Assembly (NCBI GenBank): GCA_964427955.1
Contig: CAYRWY010000263.1
Location: forward strand, 1 to 8,253
Reading direction: 5' to 3'
From: JACRBK01 sp964427955
Lineage (GTDB): Bacteria; Chloroflexota; Anaerolineae; Aggregatilineales; Aggregatilineaceae
DNA: 8,253 bases
Made by a program: the position numbers and the translations under genes. Of the stretch, positions 1 to 7,456 are shown piece by piece (position 1 is the first letter of the stretch; each line of letters begins with the position of its first letter). Below the pieces are notes generated by a model that saw only the letters and a list, made by a program, of their open reading frames with translations, did no database searches and was not told the origin of the DNA.

Positions 1-3000
1 CGCAGCAGCGTGCTGATTTGCAGCATGATTGACGACAGCGGGTTGCGCAGCTCGTGCGACACGTTCGAGACAAAACGATCCTTGAGCTGTTCGATCTCGC
101 GGAAGTGCGTGATGTCGTGTAAAGCGACCACCGTCCCCTGCACTTCGCCGGAGGTCGAACGGACTCCGGTGGCCTGAAGCTGCATAGCGCGGCAGGGAAT
201 CAGTTGGCGGGCGGCGCAGTCTTGCCACTGCGTTTCGTCCAGCACTCCCGGTTGCATCCAGCACGGCCAGGCGGAATCGATACGCGGCAGCGCCGAACAG
301 TCTTTGTTCTTACAGCGTAAGGTCAGGCTGCGCTCGCCTTCCAGCGTGAAGGGCTGCGTGGGCAGGGACAGGCTGATCTGCTCGTGAGTCGCGCCGCCCC
401 GTTGCGCCCGGAACCAGTCCCACAGCAGCACCGCCGCGCGTTCCGGACCACCGTGCTCCGCCGGGAAAAAAGCGAACAACTGCCGGGCGGCGGGATTCAG
501 CAGCGTCAGATGATTGTCCTGGTCGAAGACCAGCAGCCCATCGCCCACACTTTGCAAGATGGTGCGCAGGTTCGCCTCGTCGTGGACGACCTTGGCGTAC
601 AGCCGCGCATTGGCCAGCGCCACCCCGATCTGGCGTCCGATCACGTCGATCATGCGGGTTTCTTCGTTGCTCCAGGGGCGCGGCTGGCCATGCACCACGG
701 TAATCACGCCCTGGACCTGCTCCTGCTGCCAGATCGGCACGCTGATCGCAGCGCGGACGCCGGTCTGCTGCACGATGTCGATATTCTCTTCCCAGTCCTC
801 GGCGATCAGCCGGACCCCCGACGGTCGCGAGCCATTCGTCCCCAACCCGGTGATGAGGCTGATCAGTTCGGGCGAGATGCCGTACGAGGCCGCAATCTCC
901 ATCGAGTTGGCATCCGGCGACAGCAAATGGATCGCGGCCCCCAGAATGCCCAACTGCTCGACCGTGGTACGCAGCACGCCGTCGAGCATTTCCTGCACGT
1001 CCAACGAGCTGCTCAACGTCTCGGCCACGGCATTGCGCACGCTCAAGTCCGTGGTACGCTCCGTGACCCGCCGCTCCAGTTCGTCGGTATGACGGCGGAC
1101 TTCGGCGTACAGCCGTGCGTTACGGATCGCGGCGGCAGCCTGGTCGGCGAACGCCTGCGCCCGGTTGAGATCGGTCTGGCTGAAAGCATTCGGCTGCTCG
1201 CTGTCGAGGTTCATCACGCCGATGCTGCGCCCCTCGACGCGGATCGGAACCGCAAGGTTGGACCGTATCCACTCGTCGCCAAAGCGCGTCACCCACTGCG
1301 GCTCGGTCCGGGTATCGGCGATCACATAGCCCTGCCCCAGGTCAAAAATCTGGCGCAGCAGGGGCCGCTCATCGGCGTTCACCAGGGCCGATTCCATCCA
1401 GTCCTGCTTGCCCATCGCCTCGTAACCCCGGCTCCCGGCGATGTAGCCTAACCGGCCTTCGAACAGCATGATGTTGGCGGCGTCATGAGCCACCACCGTC
1501 TTGACATTCGCCAGAATACGCGCCAGGACTTCGTCCAGGTCGAGCGTGCTGTTGATCGCCGCTGCCGTATCGCGCAGGGCGTCGGACAATGCCCGCTGCT
1601 CGCGCTCGGCAGTCTCGATGCGCTTGCGCTCCGTGATATCCTGCACGGCCACCGTGATCCCCTGCGAGATGTCGTCCCGGTTCAAGGCGCTGGCACTGCC
1701 CAACACGTCGATCAACCGGCCATCTTTGCGCCGCCAGCAGGTTTCTGCCGTGGCGGCACCCGACCGCTGAATCTGGTCGAGCATGAACAGACCGCTCGCC
1801 AGGTTGTAGGTCTCTTCGGTGGGATAGAGCAGGCGCACGTTCTGCCCGATCAGATCGTCCCGGCTGTAGCCGGTGATAGCACAGATCTGGTCGTTGACTT
1901 CCACGAAGACCCGGTTCACCATCAAGGCAATGCCCACCGGCGACGACCGGAAGATGCTTTGCAGCTTGGCCTCGGTCGCACCGCGCTCTCGCTGGGCGCG
2001 CTTGAGGTCGGTGATGTCGCGCACGATGGAGATGACGTGATCGGGGCCGCCGGGGCTGTAGCGCACCTCGAAATCCCGCGGGTCGCCGCGCAGATCGAGC
2101 TGGTATTCGCGCATCTGCACCTGTCCGGTGATGAAGACCTGCTCGATGGATCGCAGCGCCTGTTCGGCCAGCAGCGGGGGCAGCACCTCGCGGAGCGACT
2201 TTCCCAGGAAATCACGCGGCGGGACCAACAGTTCCACGTTGGACGCTTTGTAGTCCAGGAAAACGCCGTCCCGGCTTATGCGGAAGATCAGGTCGGGGAT
2301 CGCGTCCAGCAGGGCGCGATGGCGCACTTCACTTTCGCGCAGGGCCCGCTCGGCGCGCTGGCGCTCGCTGATGTCGGAGAAGGTGACGGCGAACTGGCGC
2401 GGCCTGGGGCAGAAGGCGCGCACTTCGAAATATTTGTTCAGGTTGCGGTTGTAATCTACGAACTGGATCGACTCGCCGGTCAGCGCCACGCGCCCGTACC
2501 GCTCGATCCAGGACAGCTCCAGGCCGGGCAGCACCTCCAGCACGCGCCTGCCGACGATGTCCTTTGCTTTAAGGCCGGTGAACGCCTCGAAAGCGGGGTT
2601 GACTTCCAGGAAGCGGTAGTCGATTGGATGGCCCTGATCGTCGCACACGATTTCGTGCAGGGCGAACGCGCTGGACATCTGCTCGAACACCAGGCGGTAG
2701 CGCGCTTCGCTCTCGCGCAGCGCCTCCTCGATGTTGCGACGCCCGGTCATGTCGTGCAGGGTGTGCAGCACCTGGCTGGGGCTGATGCGCGAGAACTCCA
2801 CCAACATCCAGCGAGTCTCGCCCGTCGTGCGGAAGGTGTAGCTCATCTCCTGGCGGAAGGGCTGGCCGGTGTCGAGGACGCGCACGATACCCACCACGAT
2901 GTCCGGCTCGTGCCGGTAGAACTCCTGGGCACTGATCCCCAGGAATCCGGCGAGATCCCCCCGTGAGTCGTCTTCCGCTGCCGAGTTGATCTGCTCCAGA

Positions 3001-3695
3001 ATAATCCGGCCATCGGACCGGCGTGTCCAGATCACCGAGGGGTCAGGGTTCGCTTCCAAAATACGGTCGGTGATCTCTTCGCTGGTCGCCAGTTCGACAC
3101 GCTGTTCCTGTTCGGTCTGGGTGGTATGGCGCGCGGCGAACCAGATCATCAGCGAGACGACGAAGACGAAGCCCGACCAGTTGTAATCCGAGGTGGTGTG
3201 CCGGAAGTACCACATGAAGATCAGCGTGCCCGCCGTTTGGGCCGCAATCAACAGCGCGGTGGCCTGGTAGGAGAGCAGCACGCTGCTCAACACCACCGGG
3301 ATGACCAGGTAGACCAGCAGATTGGCGTCGTTGGCCTGGCCGCTCGGCAGCGCGATGGCGAACGTCGAGACCGAGGCCACGACGACGAGCAGCCGGGCGA
3401 CGAGCGAGTAACGGTGCGTCCGGCTGACGAAATACAGCGGGACGAGGACCACGAAGGTCACGATGGTAACCGCCATGTCATCGTCGCGCCAGGCGCTCGA
3501 TCCCTCGACCAGCAGCTCGACGAGGATACCGTTGATCACCACCGTCAGGATTAAGATCAGCAGCACGGAGGACAGCAGCCTGGCCCGGCGCTGCCCCGCG
3601 TGATCCAGAATCAAAGCAGACGGACTCGTCAAACGGCGCACGGTCCGATGCAAGGGGTCAATGGGCGGCTCGCCAGTCGAGGGGGGGGGAGCCAC
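1..3695 (-). CDS. Multi-sensor membrane histidine kinase (6 TM, PAS x4, GAF x2, PAS, HisKA), 3' end outside window
   Basis: Reading the minus strand from a GTG at 3695 gives 1231 codons without a stop to the window edge. The protein should sense several signals and autophosphorylate on histidine. Residues 40-188 form about six hydrophobic membrane segments. PAS-like domains follow at roughly 205-316, 329-441, 457-566 and 577-689, three of them closing with recognisable motifs (FSDISERQ, VRDITDLK, VQDITERK). GAF domains lie at about 704-864 and 886-1036, each ending in a similar helix (NARLYAEV, NARLYAKV). A fifth PAS domain at about 1044-1206 carries a cysteine-rich insert (C1128, C1133, C1145, C1160, C1168). 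The H-box is SHELRNPLSS with H1214 as phospho-acceptor. The ATPase domain lies beyond position 1. The GTG at 3695 is preferred because GAGGAG sits 7 bases upstream; an in-frame GTG at 3710 overlaps that site. The class is secure, the ligands unknown; a hybrid kinase with a C-terminal receiver cannot be excluded. Confidence 0.93.
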   Translation of the reverse strand, partial: MAPPPSTGEPPIDPLHRTVRRLTSPSALILDHAGQRRARLLSSVLLILILTVVINGILVELLVEGSSAWRDDDMAVTIVTFVVLVPLYFVSRTHRYSLVARLLVVVASVSTFAIALPSGQANDANLLVYLVIPVVLSSVLLSYQATALLIAAQTAGTLIFMWYFRHTTSDYNWSGFVFVVSLMIWFAARHTTQTEQEQRVELATSEEITDRILEANPDPSVIWTRRSDGRIILEQINSAAEDDSRGDLAGFLGISAQEFYRHEPDIVVGIVRVLDTGQPFRQEMSYTFRTTGETRWMLVEFSRISPSQVLHTLHDMTGRRNIEEALRESEARYRLVFEQMSSAFALHEIVCDDQGHPIDYRFLEVNPAFEAFTGLKAKDIVGRRVLEVLPGLELSWIERYGRVALTGESIQFVDYNRNLNKYFEVRAFCPRPRQFAVTFSDISERQRAERALRESEVRHRALLDAIPDLIFRISRDGVFLDYKASNVELLVPPRDFLGKSLREVLPPLLAEQALRSIEQVFITGQVQMREYQLDLRGDPRDFEVRYSPGGPDHVISIVRDITDLKRAQRERGATEAKLQSIFRSSPVGIALMVNRVFVEVNDQICAITGYSRDDLIGQNVRLLYPTEETYNLASGLFMLDQIQRSGAATAETCWRRKDGRLIDVLGSASALNRDDISQGITVAVQDITERKRIETAEREQRALSDALRDTAAAINSTLDLDEVLARILANVKTVVAHDAANIMLFEGRLGYIAGSRGYEAMGKQDWMESALVNADERPLLRQIFDLGQGYVIADTRTEPQWVTRFGDEWIRSNLAVPIRVEGRSIGVMNLDSEQPNAFSQTDLNRAQAFADQAAAAIRNARLYAEVRRHTDELERRVTERTTDLSVRNAVAETLSSSLDVQEMLDGVLRTTVEQLGILGAAIHLLSPDANSMEIAASYGISPELISLITGLGTNGSRPSGVRLIAEDWEENIDIVQQTGVRAAISVPIWQQEQVQGVITVVHGQPRPWSNEETRMIDVIGRQIGVALANARLYAKVVHDEANLRTILQSVGDGLLVFDQDNHLTLLNPAARQLFAFFPAEHGGPERAAVLLWDWFRAQRGGATHEQISLSLPTQPFTLEGERSLTLRCKNKDCSALPRIDSAWPCWMQPGVLDETQWQDCAARQLIPCRAMQLQATGVRSTSGEVQGTVVALHDITHFREIEQLKDRFVSNVSHELRNPLSSIMLQISTLL
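3681..3689 (-). repeat. Homopolymer of nine C (coding strand) at codons 3-5 of the kinase gene
   Basis: On the coding (minus) strand the sequence after GTG GCT is nine consecutive C, read as three proline codons. The frame with exactly nine leads into the long open kinase frame, so the sequenced state is ON. Tracts like this are prone to slippage; a gain or loss of one base would shift the frame at residue 5. Confidence 0.85.
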
Positions 3696-3702
3696 GTTCC
3701 GT

Positions 3703-3708
3703 CTCCTC
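3703..3708 (-). promoter_or_regulatory. Ribosome binding site deciding the kinase GTG start
   Basis: GAGGAG on the minus strand, 7 bases before the GTG at 3695. It overlaps the alternative in-frame GTG at 3710-3708, which has no purine-rich site at proper distance, so it favours the downstream start. Confidence 0.6.
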
Positions 3709-3734
3709 ACTCTTAATTTTTCAACCTACCCTAT

Positions 3735-3821
3735 ATTATCAACGATCCTGGCCACAAAGGAAAACAAAAGAGTCTAAATATTCATCATCTCGTCAACTTT
3801 CATAATTTTTACCCAATTATA
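3735..3821 (-). promoter_or_regulatory. AT-rich candidate promoter region of the histidine kinase gene
   Basis: The stretch between the terminator and the kinase start is strikingly AT-rich against GC-rich flanks. Minus-strand -10 candidates are a perfect TATAAT (3821-3816) and GATAAT (3740-3735). Neither has a good -35 at 17 bases: the first falls in the T-rich terminator tail, the second has TTTCCT. A TTGACG at 3796-3791 is not followed by a fitting -10. That a promoter exists here is likely from context; the exact site is undecided. Confidence 0.4.
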
Positions 3822-3833
3822 CTCCCTTAATAC

Positions 3834-3863
3834 AAAAAGAAAACAGCCCCTTAAGGCGGGGCT
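3834..3863 (-). terminator. Rho-independent terminator after the beta-CASP gene
   Basis: Read on the minus strand, AGCCCC (3863-3858) pairs with GGGGCT (3850-3845) around a 7-base loop, and the stem is followed by a T-rich run (TGTTTTCTTTTT). It lies about 30 bases after the stop codon of the beta-CASP gene and so ends the RNase D/beta-CASP transcript and isolates the kinase gene. On the plus strand no T-tract follows, so it works in one direction only. Confidence 0.85.
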
Positions 3864-3893
3864 GGTAGAATTGGACATGACATTCAGATAGAA

Positions 3894-5294
3894 CTACACG
3901 GCGAATTTCTGATGTAATTCCGGGACATCGATCTGCTCATAACCGACCTGGCTTTTCAGGCTGTCGGCCAGGGCGAAGGCCGCGTCTTCCTCGCCGTGTA
4001 CCAGGAAGGTACGCCGGGGCTGTTTGGTGATCGCGCCCGCCCACTCCATCAGCTCGCTGCAATCGGCATGGCCGGAGAAACCGTTCAAAACCTCGACCTG
4101 CGCCTTCACGTGATATTCCTCGCCAAAGATTTTGACCACCGGCACTTTTTCGACCAACCGGCGGCCCAGCGTATCCGGCGCCTGCCAGCCGACGATCAGG
4201 ATCGTGTTGCGCGGGTCTTCGATGCGATTGCGCAAGTGGTGCAGGATGCGCCCGGTTTCGGCCATGCCGCTGGCGCTGATCACGATGAACGGCTCGCGCA
4301 AAAAGTTAAGCTCCTTGCTCTGTTCGGACGAGCGCGTGTATTGCAGCGACTCGAACCCGAACGGATCGCCGTCGGACAGCATGAACTGGCGGATTTCGGC
4401 GTCGTAGGCTTCGGGATGCAGCCGGAAGACTGCCGTCGCGTTGATCGCCAGCGGGCTGTCCACGTACACGGGCAGCTTGGGGATGTCGCGCCGGTCCATC
4501 AGTTTGTGCAGGGTGTAGACCAACTGCTGCGTGCGCCCGACGGCAAAGGACGGGATCACCACCGCCCCGCCCCGCTGGTAGGTATTGACGATCACTTTTT
4601 CCAGCCGTTTTTCAGAATCCTCATACGCTTCGTGCGTCCGGTTGCCGTAGGTGCTTTCGAGGATCAGCACGTCGGCATGATCGACGTACTCCGGATCGCG
4701 GATGATCGGAATCCCCTTGCGGCCCAGGTCGCCGCTGAACACCAGCCGCACGTCGCGCCCGGCGTCGCGATCTTCGATGTCCAGGACCACAATCGCGCTG
4801 CCCAGCATGTGCCCGGCGTCGATCAGGGTGACGTACACGCCCGGCAGCACTTCGCGCTGGCGGTGATAGCCGATGGCGCTGAAATAGTCCAGGCAGTTGA
4901 CGGCGTCTTCGGTGGTGTAGAGCGGCTGGACGGGCGGCTCGTTCTTGCGGGCGCGCTTTTTGTTGAGGAATTGGGCGTCCTGTTCCTGGATGTGGGCGCT
5001 GTCCAGCAGCATGGTCGAGCACAGGTCGCGCGTGGCGAAGGTGCACACGATGTCGCCCCGGAACCCGGTCTTGACCAGGTTGGGAATATTGCCGCTGTGA
5101 TCGATGTGCGCGTGGCTGAGGATCATCGCATCCACCGCGCTGGCGTCGAACGGCAGGGTGAGATTACGCTCGAAGGCGTCACGGCGCGGACCCTGGTACA
5201 GGCCGCAGTCGAGGAGCAGGCGCTGGCCATTGACTTCGATCAGATGCTGCGTCCCGGTGACGGTTCGCGCTGCGCCGTGAAATGTGATTTTCAT
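3894..5294 (-). CDS. Metallo-beta-lactamase fold beta-CASP RNA-processing nuclease homologue
   Basis: A complete 466-residue protein of the MBL/beta-CASP family related to CPSF-73/Ysh1 and to bacterial homologues such as Thermus TTHA0252; these are zinc enzymes that cut RNA internally and/or degrade it from the 5' end. All metal-site motifs are visible: D29 (LLLDCG), the HxHxDH motif H61-A-H63-I-D65-H66, H162 (DAGHMLGS) and D189 (FSGDLG). The beta-CASP insert follows with motif A E213 (LESTYGNR), the SASGMAETGR segment with nearby histidines (motif B) and the SGHAD histidine near the C-terminus (motif C). No KH domain or signal peptide is seen, so a cytoplasmic enzyme of ordinary length is expected. 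ATG at 5294 is preceded by AGGGGGA about 7 bases away. It begins 12 bases after the RNase D stop and probably shares its transcript. Family call is firm; the exact substrate and whether it is endo- or exonucleolytic are not visible. Confidence 0.93.
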   Translation of the reverse strand: MKITFHGAARTVTGTQHLIEVNGQRLLLDCGLYQGPRRDAFERNLTLPFDASAVDAMILSHAHIDHSGNIPNLVKTGFRGDIVCTFATRDLCSTMLLDSAHIQEQDAQFLNKKRARKNEPPVQPLYTTEDAVNCLDYFSAIGYHRQREVLPGVYVTLIDAGHMLGSAIVVLDIEDRDAGRDVRLVFSGDLGRKGIPIIRDPEYVDHADVLILESTYGNRTHEAYEDSEKRLEKVIVNTYQRGGAVVIPSFAVGRTQQLVYTLHKLMDRRDIPKLPVYVDSPLAINATAVFRLHPEAYDAEIRQFMLSDGDPFGFESLQYTRSSEQSKELNFLREPFIVISASGMAETGRILHHLRNRIEDPRNTILIVGWQAPDTLGRRLVEKVPVVKIFGEEYHVKAQVEVLNGFSGHADCSELMEWAGAITKQPRRTFLVHGEEDAAFALADSLKSQVGYEQIDVPELHQKFAV

Positions 5295-5306
5295 CGCCGT
5301 ATCCCC

Positions 5307-6482
5307 CTATGACTGATCATCAGGTACCTGTCCTAACACTTGCAGCAGTTCCGCGCCATACTCGGCTTTACGCCAGGGTCCCAGGCCGGGAATGCGGTCC
5401 AGGTCTTCCAGGCAGGTAGGGACTTCGCGCGCCAGCGCCCACAGAATCTCGCGGGACAGAATCACGTCCGACTCGACGCCGCGATCGGCAGCACGCTGTT
5501 TGCGCCAGTCCTTCAGGGCATCATAGCGCGCCTGCACGACCGGGTCCAGCGTCCGAGAACGCGGCGGGGTGGGCGGCTTGGCGTGCGCGCCGCGCGCGAT
5601 AGCCTGCAAGAGGGCCGCGCCGCTGCGCTCGACCAGCCGGTCGCTCAGCCCGCGCACCCCCTGCAAATCCTCCATCCGGCGCGGGGCCAGCAGCGCCAAA
5701 TGAATCAGCGTCTCGTCGGTGAAGACCTTGAAAGGCGGCCAGTCGCGCTGGCGGGCGATCTGGTCGCGCAGCAGGTACAGTTCGCGCACGATGGCGACCT
5801 GGTTGCGCTTGAGATCGCGCACCTGGTGAATCCGCCAGAAGCCGTCCGGATCGAACTGGCGCGATGCAGGCGGCAGATCGGCCAGCGCGGCGAACATCTC
5901 GCGCGCCTCGACCAGCCGTCCCCGCTCGGTCAGCTCGGCGACGAAACGGTCGCGCAGTTCGGGCAGAAAATGGGTATCGATCTGGGCGTAACGCAGTTGA
6001 TCGGGCGGCAGCGGGCGGGTGGACCAGTCGGCGCGCTGCAAGGTTTTGTCGACGCGCATCCCGAACTGCTCTTCGAGAATGCTGCCCAGCCCGATCTTCG
6101 CCCAGCCGCAGGTGCGCGCGGCCAGCATGGTATCGAAGATATTGGTAAAGGTGAAATTGAAATCGCGCTTGAGCGTCATGATGTCGTATTCCGCCGCGTG
6201 AAACACGATCTCGATGGCGGGATCGGCCAGCAGTTCGCCGAGCGGACTCATGTCGTCAACGCTCAGCGGGTCGATCAGGTAATCGGCGGTCCGCGTCGAA
6301 AGCTGCACCAGGCAGACGCGCTCGAAATAGGCAAACAGGCTGTTGGACTCGGTATCGACCGCCAGCAGGGGTTCGTTTTTCAGGCGGTCTACCAGTGGGC
6401 GCAGTTCAGCAGTACGCCGGACGTAGTGAGGTCGTGGGAGATTGGGAGTCACGTTGGGTTTAGCGTTGTTCGTAGTATTCAT
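5307..6482 (-). CDS. rnd: Ribonuclease D-like 3'-5' exonuclease with two HRDC domains
   Basis: A complete 391-residue protein with the DEDDy exonuclease fold at about residues 20-200 and two HRDC domains at about 215-295 and 320-385, the architecture of RNase D, which trims the 3' ends of tRNA and other small RNAs. Catalytic residues are all present: D43 and E45 (AVDTES, Exo I), D100 (HAAEYD, Exo II), and Y165 with D169 (YAQID, Exo III). The first HRDC-like segment has FKVFTDETLIHLA and a helix-turn VRGLS; the second has the matching SREILWALA and IPGLG. It is the first gene of the likely operon with the beta-CASP nuclease. No Shine-Dalgarno site stands before the ATG at 6482 and the best promoter lies only 9 bases upstream, so a near-leaderless mRNA is possible. 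An internal start is unlikely to cost the active site only if it lies before residue 40, and no other ATG is seen there. Confidence 0.92.
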   Translation of the reverse strand: MNTTNNAKPNVTPNLPRPHYVRRTAELRPLVDRLKNEPLLAVDTESNSLFAYFERVCLVQLSTRTADYLIDPLSVDDMSPLGELLADPAIEIVFHAAEYDIMTLKRDFNFTFTNIFDTMLAARTCGWAKIGLGSILEEQFGMRVDKTLQRADWSTRPLPPDQLRYAQIDTHFLPELRDRFVAELTERGRLVEAREMFAALADLPPASRQFDPDGFWRIHQVRDLKRNQVAIVRELYLLRDQIARQRDWPPFKVFTDETLIHLALLAPRRMEDLQGVRGLSDRLVERSGAALLQAIARGAHAKPPTPPRSRTLDPVVQARYDALKDWRKQRAADRGVESDVILSREILWALAREVPTCLEDLDRIPGLGPWRKAEYGAELLQVLGQVPDDQS

Positions 6483-6491
6483 AGCACGCCC

Positions 6492-6520
6492 ATTATCACC
6501 CGTTGGGGCGGTCAGGGCAA
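6492..6520 (-). promoter_or_regulatory. Candidate promoter of the rnd/beta-CASP operon
   Basis: On the minus strand TTGCCC (6520-6515; 4 of 6 consensus) and GATAAT (6497-6492; 5 of 6) are separated by exactly 17 bases. The ATG of rnd follows the -10 after 9 bases, which predicts a transcript with only a few leader bases. Confidence 0.5.
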
Positions 6521-6572
6521 ACTACGATTTGGTGAGGAGCGACCAACGCGCGCCGCCGGGCCGTGAATCGCG

Positions 6573-6578
6573 TATAAT
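6573..6578 (+). promoter_or_regulatory. Candidate -10 element for the VWA/PP2C genes
   Basis: A perfect TATAAT lies 35 bases before the VWA start, giving a predicted leader of about 28 bases. At 17 bases upstream the sequence is GCGCCG, so no -35 is recognisable; the promoter may need an activator or a sigma factor with different -35 preference. An 8-base palindrome AACCGGTT (6588-6595) sits just downstream of the expected start point. Confidence 0.4.
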
Positions 6579-6597
6579 GAGTAGGAAAACCGGTTCG

Positions 6598-6603
6598 AAG
6601 GAG
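6598..6603 (+). promoter_or_regulatory. Ribosome binding site of the VWA gene
   Basis: AAGGAG, 10 bases before the ATG at 6614. The spacing is slightly long but this is the only good match and it supports that start. Confidence 0.7.
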
Positions 6604-6613
6604 AAAACATCTT

Positions 6614-7450
6614 ATGACCTATCAGGCGGAGATCAGCCGCAGCAATCCCAGCATGTTCTTGTTCCTGATCGACCAGTCCGGCTCGATGTCCGATCCGTTC
6701 GGCGGCGGGGGCGGCGGCACGAAAGATAAAGCGGTGGCGGATGCCATCAACCGGCTGCTGCAAAATTTGGCGATCAAGTGCGCCAAGTCCGAAGGCGTGC
6801 GGGATTACTATCACGTCGGCGTGATCGGCTACGGCGGCAAGGTCGGCCCCGCCTTCGACGGTGCGTTGGCCGGGCGCAAGCTGGTCCCGATCAGCGAAGT
6901 GGCCGACACCCCCAGCGCCATCGAAACGCGCAAGAAGAAAGTGGAAGACGGCGCGGGCGGGCTGATCGACCAGGAAGTGCGCTTCCCGGTGTGGTTCAAG
7001 CCGGTCGCCGCCAACGGAACGCCGATGTGCGAGGCGCTCAAGCAGGCCAACGCCATCGTGACCGACTGGCTGGCCCAGCACGGCAACTGCTTCCCGCCCA
7101 TCGTGATCAACATCACCGACGGCGAAGCGTCGGATGGCAACCCGCTGACCCAGGCGCAGCAGTTGAAGCAGCTCGCCAGCGCCGACGGCAATGTGCTGCT
7201 GTTCAACGTCCACATTTCGTCGCTGGGCAGCAACAAGATCGAGTTTCCCAGCAGCGACAAGGAGCTGCCCGACCAGCACGCCCGGCTGCTGTTCCAGATG
7301 TCGAGCGAGCTGCCGGAGCACATCCGGGCCGCGGCGGAGCAGGAGGGTTATGCCGTCACCGAACAGTCGCGCGGCTTCGTGTTCAATGCCGACATCGTCG
7401 CCGTGATCCGCTTCCTGGACATCGGCACGCGCCCCAGCAACCTGCGGTAA
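6614..7450 (+). CDS. VWA domain protein, TerY-like, with intact MIDAS
   Basis: A complete 278-residue protein consisting nearly entirely of a von Willebrand factor A domain, a metal-dependent protein-binding fold. The MIDAS residues are all visible: D20-x-S22-x-S24 in LIDQSGSMS, T136 in NGTPM, and D169 in NITDGEASDG. There is no signal peptide or membrane segment, so it should act in the cytoplasm. Residues 30-35 are six glycines in a row, a flexible insert between the DxSxS loop and the first helix (DAINRLLQNL). The segment 85-130, between the HVGVIGYG strand and the threonine loop, is longer than in a minimal VWA domain. The PP2C-like gene follows after 6 bases, implying co-transcription and a joint role, probably as a scaffold or sensor in a protein-phosphorylation circuit. 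The resemblance to TerY rests on fold, size and neighbours; it may belong to a separate VWA subfamily. The fold call is firm, the function inferred. Confidence 0.9.
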   Translation: MTYQAEISRSNPSMFLFLIDQSGSMSDPFGGGGGGTKDKAVADAINRLLQNLAIKCAKSEGVRDYYHVGVIGYGGKVGPAFDGALAGRKLVPISEVADTPSAIETRKKKVEDGAGGLIDQEVRFPVWFKPVAANGTPMCEALKQANAIVTDWLAQHGNCFPPIVINITDGEASDGNPLTQAQQLKQLASADGNVLLFNVHISSLGSNKIEFPSSDKELPDQHARLLFQMSSELPEHIRAAAEQEGYAVTEQSRGFVFNADIVAVIRFLDIGTRPSNLR

Positions 7451-7456
7451 GCGGCT

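Noticed and set aside
384..3554. Several long plus-strand open frames (384-1451, 1485-2966, 3126-3554)
   Set aside because: They lie opposite the continuous histidine kinase frame, which shows PAS, GAF and H-box motifs; the plus-strand products show no family features and are rich in His, Arg, Gln and Asp as typical for shadows.
3708..3710. GTG at 3710 as the kinase start
   Set aside because: It is in frame but overlaps the GAGGAG site that serves the GTG at 3695 and has no own ribosome site.
3768..3796. TTGACG (minus strand) as -35 of a kinase promoter
   Set aside because: At 17 bases the -10 position reads ACTCTT, and no better hexamer stands at 16 or 18 bases.
3996..6566. Plus-strand open frames 3996-5312 and 5340-6566
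   Set aside because: They are antisense to the beta-CASP and RNase D genes, whose catalytic residues are all intact; no recognisable motif in the shadows.
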